64,000 nucleotides of DNA. Origin: Cyclobacteriaceae bacterium. Its GTDB lineage: Bacteria; Bacteroidota; Bacteroidia; Cytophagales; Cyclobacteriaceae. The position numbers were made by a program, and so were the translations under genes. This document shows positions 62,292-64,000 of this stretch, in pieces. Position 1 is the first letter of the stretch. Every line of letters starts with the position of its first letter. The DNA lies in contig JAEUUC010000002.1 of NCBI GenBank assembly GCA_016787665.1, positions 62,001 through 126,000 on the forward strand, read 5' to 3'. The notes beneath the pieces were generated by a model. It saw only the letters and a list, made by a program, of their open reading frames with translations. It searched no databases and had not been told where the DNA came from.

Positions 62292-63739
62292 TTGATTACA
62301 GTGGCCGGTGATGCGGGGGCCTTGGCTTGCGGGTATCCAAAGAGCCCGTTTTTCTTGATAGCCTCCACCACCTTGTGGGGCACAAACTTCTCCCAGCCGG
62401 CCTCCCCTTTCCTCACCATGGCCAACACGTTGTCTGATATGATGTGCAGGTTGTTCACATTTGCCCCCTGAATATCTTCCAACTTATTGTTCGCCATCAG
62501 GTATCGGAACAGCGACTTTTGATTCTCGGGTAACTGATCCTCAAAATCCTTGAGGGTAAACAACTGGTTCGAATCTTTACGGGTAGCCGGATAGATGTAC
62601 AACTTCACATTCGTCCCAAACAAATGCCCGAAAGCTTCTAAAATACCGCCACGAAGATTTTCATAGGTCTTCTCTTCAAATATTTTCTGCAACGCATAAA
62701 TACCCAACACCAAGCCGGTTTTTTTCCCGCGCGTGATCTTCGATAGATAATCCACGAGTCGGTAATATTCAAAGTAATTCGAGATCAGCACATTTTGCCC
62801 AAGTGAGCAGATAATGTCGGCCCGGTGCAAAAAATCCTGTTCATCAATATTGCCATCCAGGCTCAGGTCGTTCAGGGTCAACTCGGTCAATACTACAATT
62901 TTGGACTTATCCACATCGGCCTCATTCTTGAAATGCCTTCGGGAGGTGAGCAGCATGTCTACATTCACATGGGTGACCGGGCGAAAACGGCCACGCAGCA
63001 CCAACACGTTTTTCTTGTATAGCACCTCGGAGGGATGCATCACATTGCCATCCGGGCCAAACATTGCGGCCTTGGTCATGCCACTCTTCACCAGTTTCAG
63101 AGCCATCAACCGGTTATCCACGTGTTCAAAGTCTGGGCCCGACAGCCGGAACATATCCACTTCGATCCTGCGGACCGTAAGATTATCCATGAGCGACAGC
63201 ATGATCTCTTCGGGGCTGCTCAAAAACATGCAACCGTACAACAAGTTAACGCCCACTATGCCAAGTGCGATTTGTTGTTGCAACGGATCGTTGTCGTGCA
63301 TCTTCACGTGGATGACACATTCGTTGGGCTTGCTTTGCGGCCGAAGTTGAAAGCGAAGACCAATCCAGCCGTGCCCCTGATTGGTGCGCTCAAAATTCAA
63401 CGCCTCAACCGTATCGGCCAGGGCGAAAAAGCGAGTAGATTCAATCCGGTGCGGCAGACGTTCCGGCAGCAAAGGGTACTCGTGGTCAAGCATCCTCAGC
63501 AGGCGATCCTCACATACATAACGCTCACACTGCCCGTAAATGGCATCGCTGAACTTCATGTCGTACGCAGACATGGTTTTGGCAACGGTGCCGGAGGCCC
63601 CTCCTACCTTAAAGAAATTCGCAGCGATTTCCTGGCCCGCACCAATTTCAGCGAAGGAGCCGTAAATCGCCCGACTCAGGTTAATTTGAAGAGCCTTTTC
63701 CTGGGCGCTCAGTTTCTTTCTTTCCATCGTGCCATTCAT
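62288..63739 (-). CDS. Conserved protein of unknown function (483 residues)
   Basis: The sequence opens KALQINLSRAIYGSFAEIGAGQEIAANFF, then VGGASGTVAKTMSAYDM, a highly regular N-terminus that looks like a strongly conserved family. No signal peptide or membrane segment is seen. Other stretches are HVKMHDNDPLQQQIALGIVG, VLRGRFRPVTHVNVDML and SLGQNVLISNYFEYYRLVDYL. I do not recognise a Pfam domain and know of no proven function for similar proteins. A Bacteroidota -7 box lies 28 bp upstream. Met5 is an alternative start. Confidence 0.85.
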   Translation of the reverse strand: MNGTMERKKLSAQEKALQINLSRAIYGSFAEIGAGQEIAANFFKVGGASGTVAKTMSAYDMKFSDAIYGQCERYVCEDRLLRMLDHEYPLLPERLPHRIESTRFFALADTVEALNFERTNQGHGWIGLRFQLRPQSKPNECVIHVKMHDNDPLQQQIALGIVGVNLLYGCMFLSSPEEIMLSLMDNLTVRRIEVDMFRLSGPDFEHVDNRLMALKLVKSGMTKAAMFGPDGNVMHPSEVLYKKNVLVLRGRFRPVTHVNVDMLLTSRRHFKNEADVDKSKIVVLTELTLNDLSLDGNIDEQDFLHRADIICSLGQNVLISNYFEYYRLVDYLSKITRGKKTGLVLGIYALQKIFEEKTYENLRGGILEAFGHLFGTNVKLYIYPATRKDSNQLFTLKDFEDQLPENQKSLFRYLMANNKLEDIQGANVNNLHIISDNVLAMVRKGEAGWEKFVPHKVVEAIKKNGLFGYPQAKAPASPATVIN

Positions 63740-63766
63740 AGTTTTTCCGCCTCCTTATCTCGCAGT

Positions 63767-63774
63767 CAAAGTTA
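63767..63774 (-). promoter_or_regulatory. Candidate -7 element for the 483-residue protein gene
   Basis: Minus-strand TAACTTTG matches TAnnTTTG and predicts a start about 22 bases before the ATG at 63739. No good -33 TTTG at the expected distance. Confidence 0.42.
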
Positions 63775-63818
63775 ATCAGTCAGCGCCTCAATTACCATTA
63801 CTACCGGATAAACCCCAT

Positions 63819-63848
63819 TTTGATAATAATAGTTTAACCCTTTATTTG
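63819..63848 (+). promoter_or_regulatory. Candidate promoter of the NSS transporter gene
   Basis: TTTG (63819-63822), an 18-bp spacer and TTTATTTG (63841-63848; one mismatch to TAnnTTTG). Transcription would start about 20 bases before the ATG at 63873. Confidence 0.5.
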
Positions 63849-63872
63849 CCACGCTTTAACTAATTACGCAGG

Positions 63873-64000
63873 ATGTCAAGCAGAGGTAACTTCTCGGGCC
63901 GCATTGGATTCATACTGGCCGCGGCCGGTTCAGCTGTCGGTTTAGGTAACATTTGGAGGTTTCCTTATCTGGCCGGGCAAAACGGTGGCGCTATCTTCCT
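63873..64000 (+). CDS. Sodium:neurotransmitter symporter (NSS/SNF) family transporter, partial
   Basis: Only the first 42 codons are in the window. They read through [20 protein letters not shown] and [14 protein letters not shown], the first-helix signature of LeuT-type Na+-coupled amino-acid transporters, with the unwound region (AVGLGN) that binds Na+ and substrate. The rest lies beyond 64000. Confidence 0.9.
   Translation, partial: MSSRGNFSGRIGFILAAAGSAVGLGNIWRFPYLAGQNGGAIF

Overview
The window comes from a member of the Bacteroidota, most likely Cytophagales. The evidence is a serine protease carrying a type IX secretion (Por) C-terminal sorting domain, many small outer-membrane beta-barrels, PD40–OmpA proteins, the long form of urocanate hydratase, a DUF2911 protein, and promoters matching the Bacteroidota pattern TTTG–N19–TAnnTTTG rather than the E. 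coli pattern. Base composition and codon use look even throughout. I see no insertion sequence, phage gene, integrase, rRNA or CRISPR array. About 57 protein genes and one tRNA are supported; the first and last genes run off the window.

Layout. 1–8.6 kb (minus): a co-directional run of sterol-desaturase-type membrane protein, DoxX, Tat-exported Gfo/Idh/MocA oxidoreductase, the 2Fe-2S and Mo-cofactor subunits of an isoquinoline-oxidoreductase-type enzyme, and an exported Asp-box propeller protein. 8.7–16.1 kb: purT, an acyl-CoA oxidase-like flavoenzyme (plus), a TPR protein and gyrA. 16.2–22.3 kb (minus): outer-membrane protein, an LpoB/COG3014 lipoprotein pair, rpe, T9SS protease and a lipoprotein. 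22.4–28.9 kb: a TrpF-like protein without the catalytic Cys, an orphan response regulator, glycosyltransferase plus LpxH-like phosphoesterase, trmB, folC and two porin-family barrels. 29.0–34.2 kb (minus): accA, MBL hydrolase, patatin, hutU and acyltransferase, packed as one probable operon.

34.2–36.6 kb is the most unusual stretch. A Bacteroidota-type promoter is followed by three 110-bp units, each a rearranged tRNA-Asp copy whose D-loop and anticodon arm have been replaced by perfect hairpins, then by the intact tRNA-Asp(GUC), a terminator and a DUF2452 gene. Next comes a beta-barrel gene whose canonical C-terminus is reached only by a -1 shift at a dnaX-type slippery heptamer, and then a decayed copy of the DUF2452 gene's 3' end.

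36.6–45 kb holds a lipoprotein, a second Gfo/Idh/MocA protein, TetR, gamma-glutamyltransferase, a barrel, a TonB-C protein, PD40–OmpA and AAG glycosylase. 45–54 kb (plus) holds DUF2911, a phosphoserine phosphatase–phosphoglycerate dehydrogenase fusion with a SerC-like aminotransferase downstream (the three serine steps), and an ECF sigma factor with a probable anti-sigma factor, a Spy-like protein, an outer-membrane protein and an M1 peptidase. 54–64 kb holds a TPR/coiled-coil protein, TlpA, a sirtuin, topA, SixA-like phosphatase, ureohydrolase, AGCS symporter, a conserved protein of unknown function, and the start of an NSS transporter.

All functional calls rest on motifs and family knowledge recalled from reading the sequence; no search was run.
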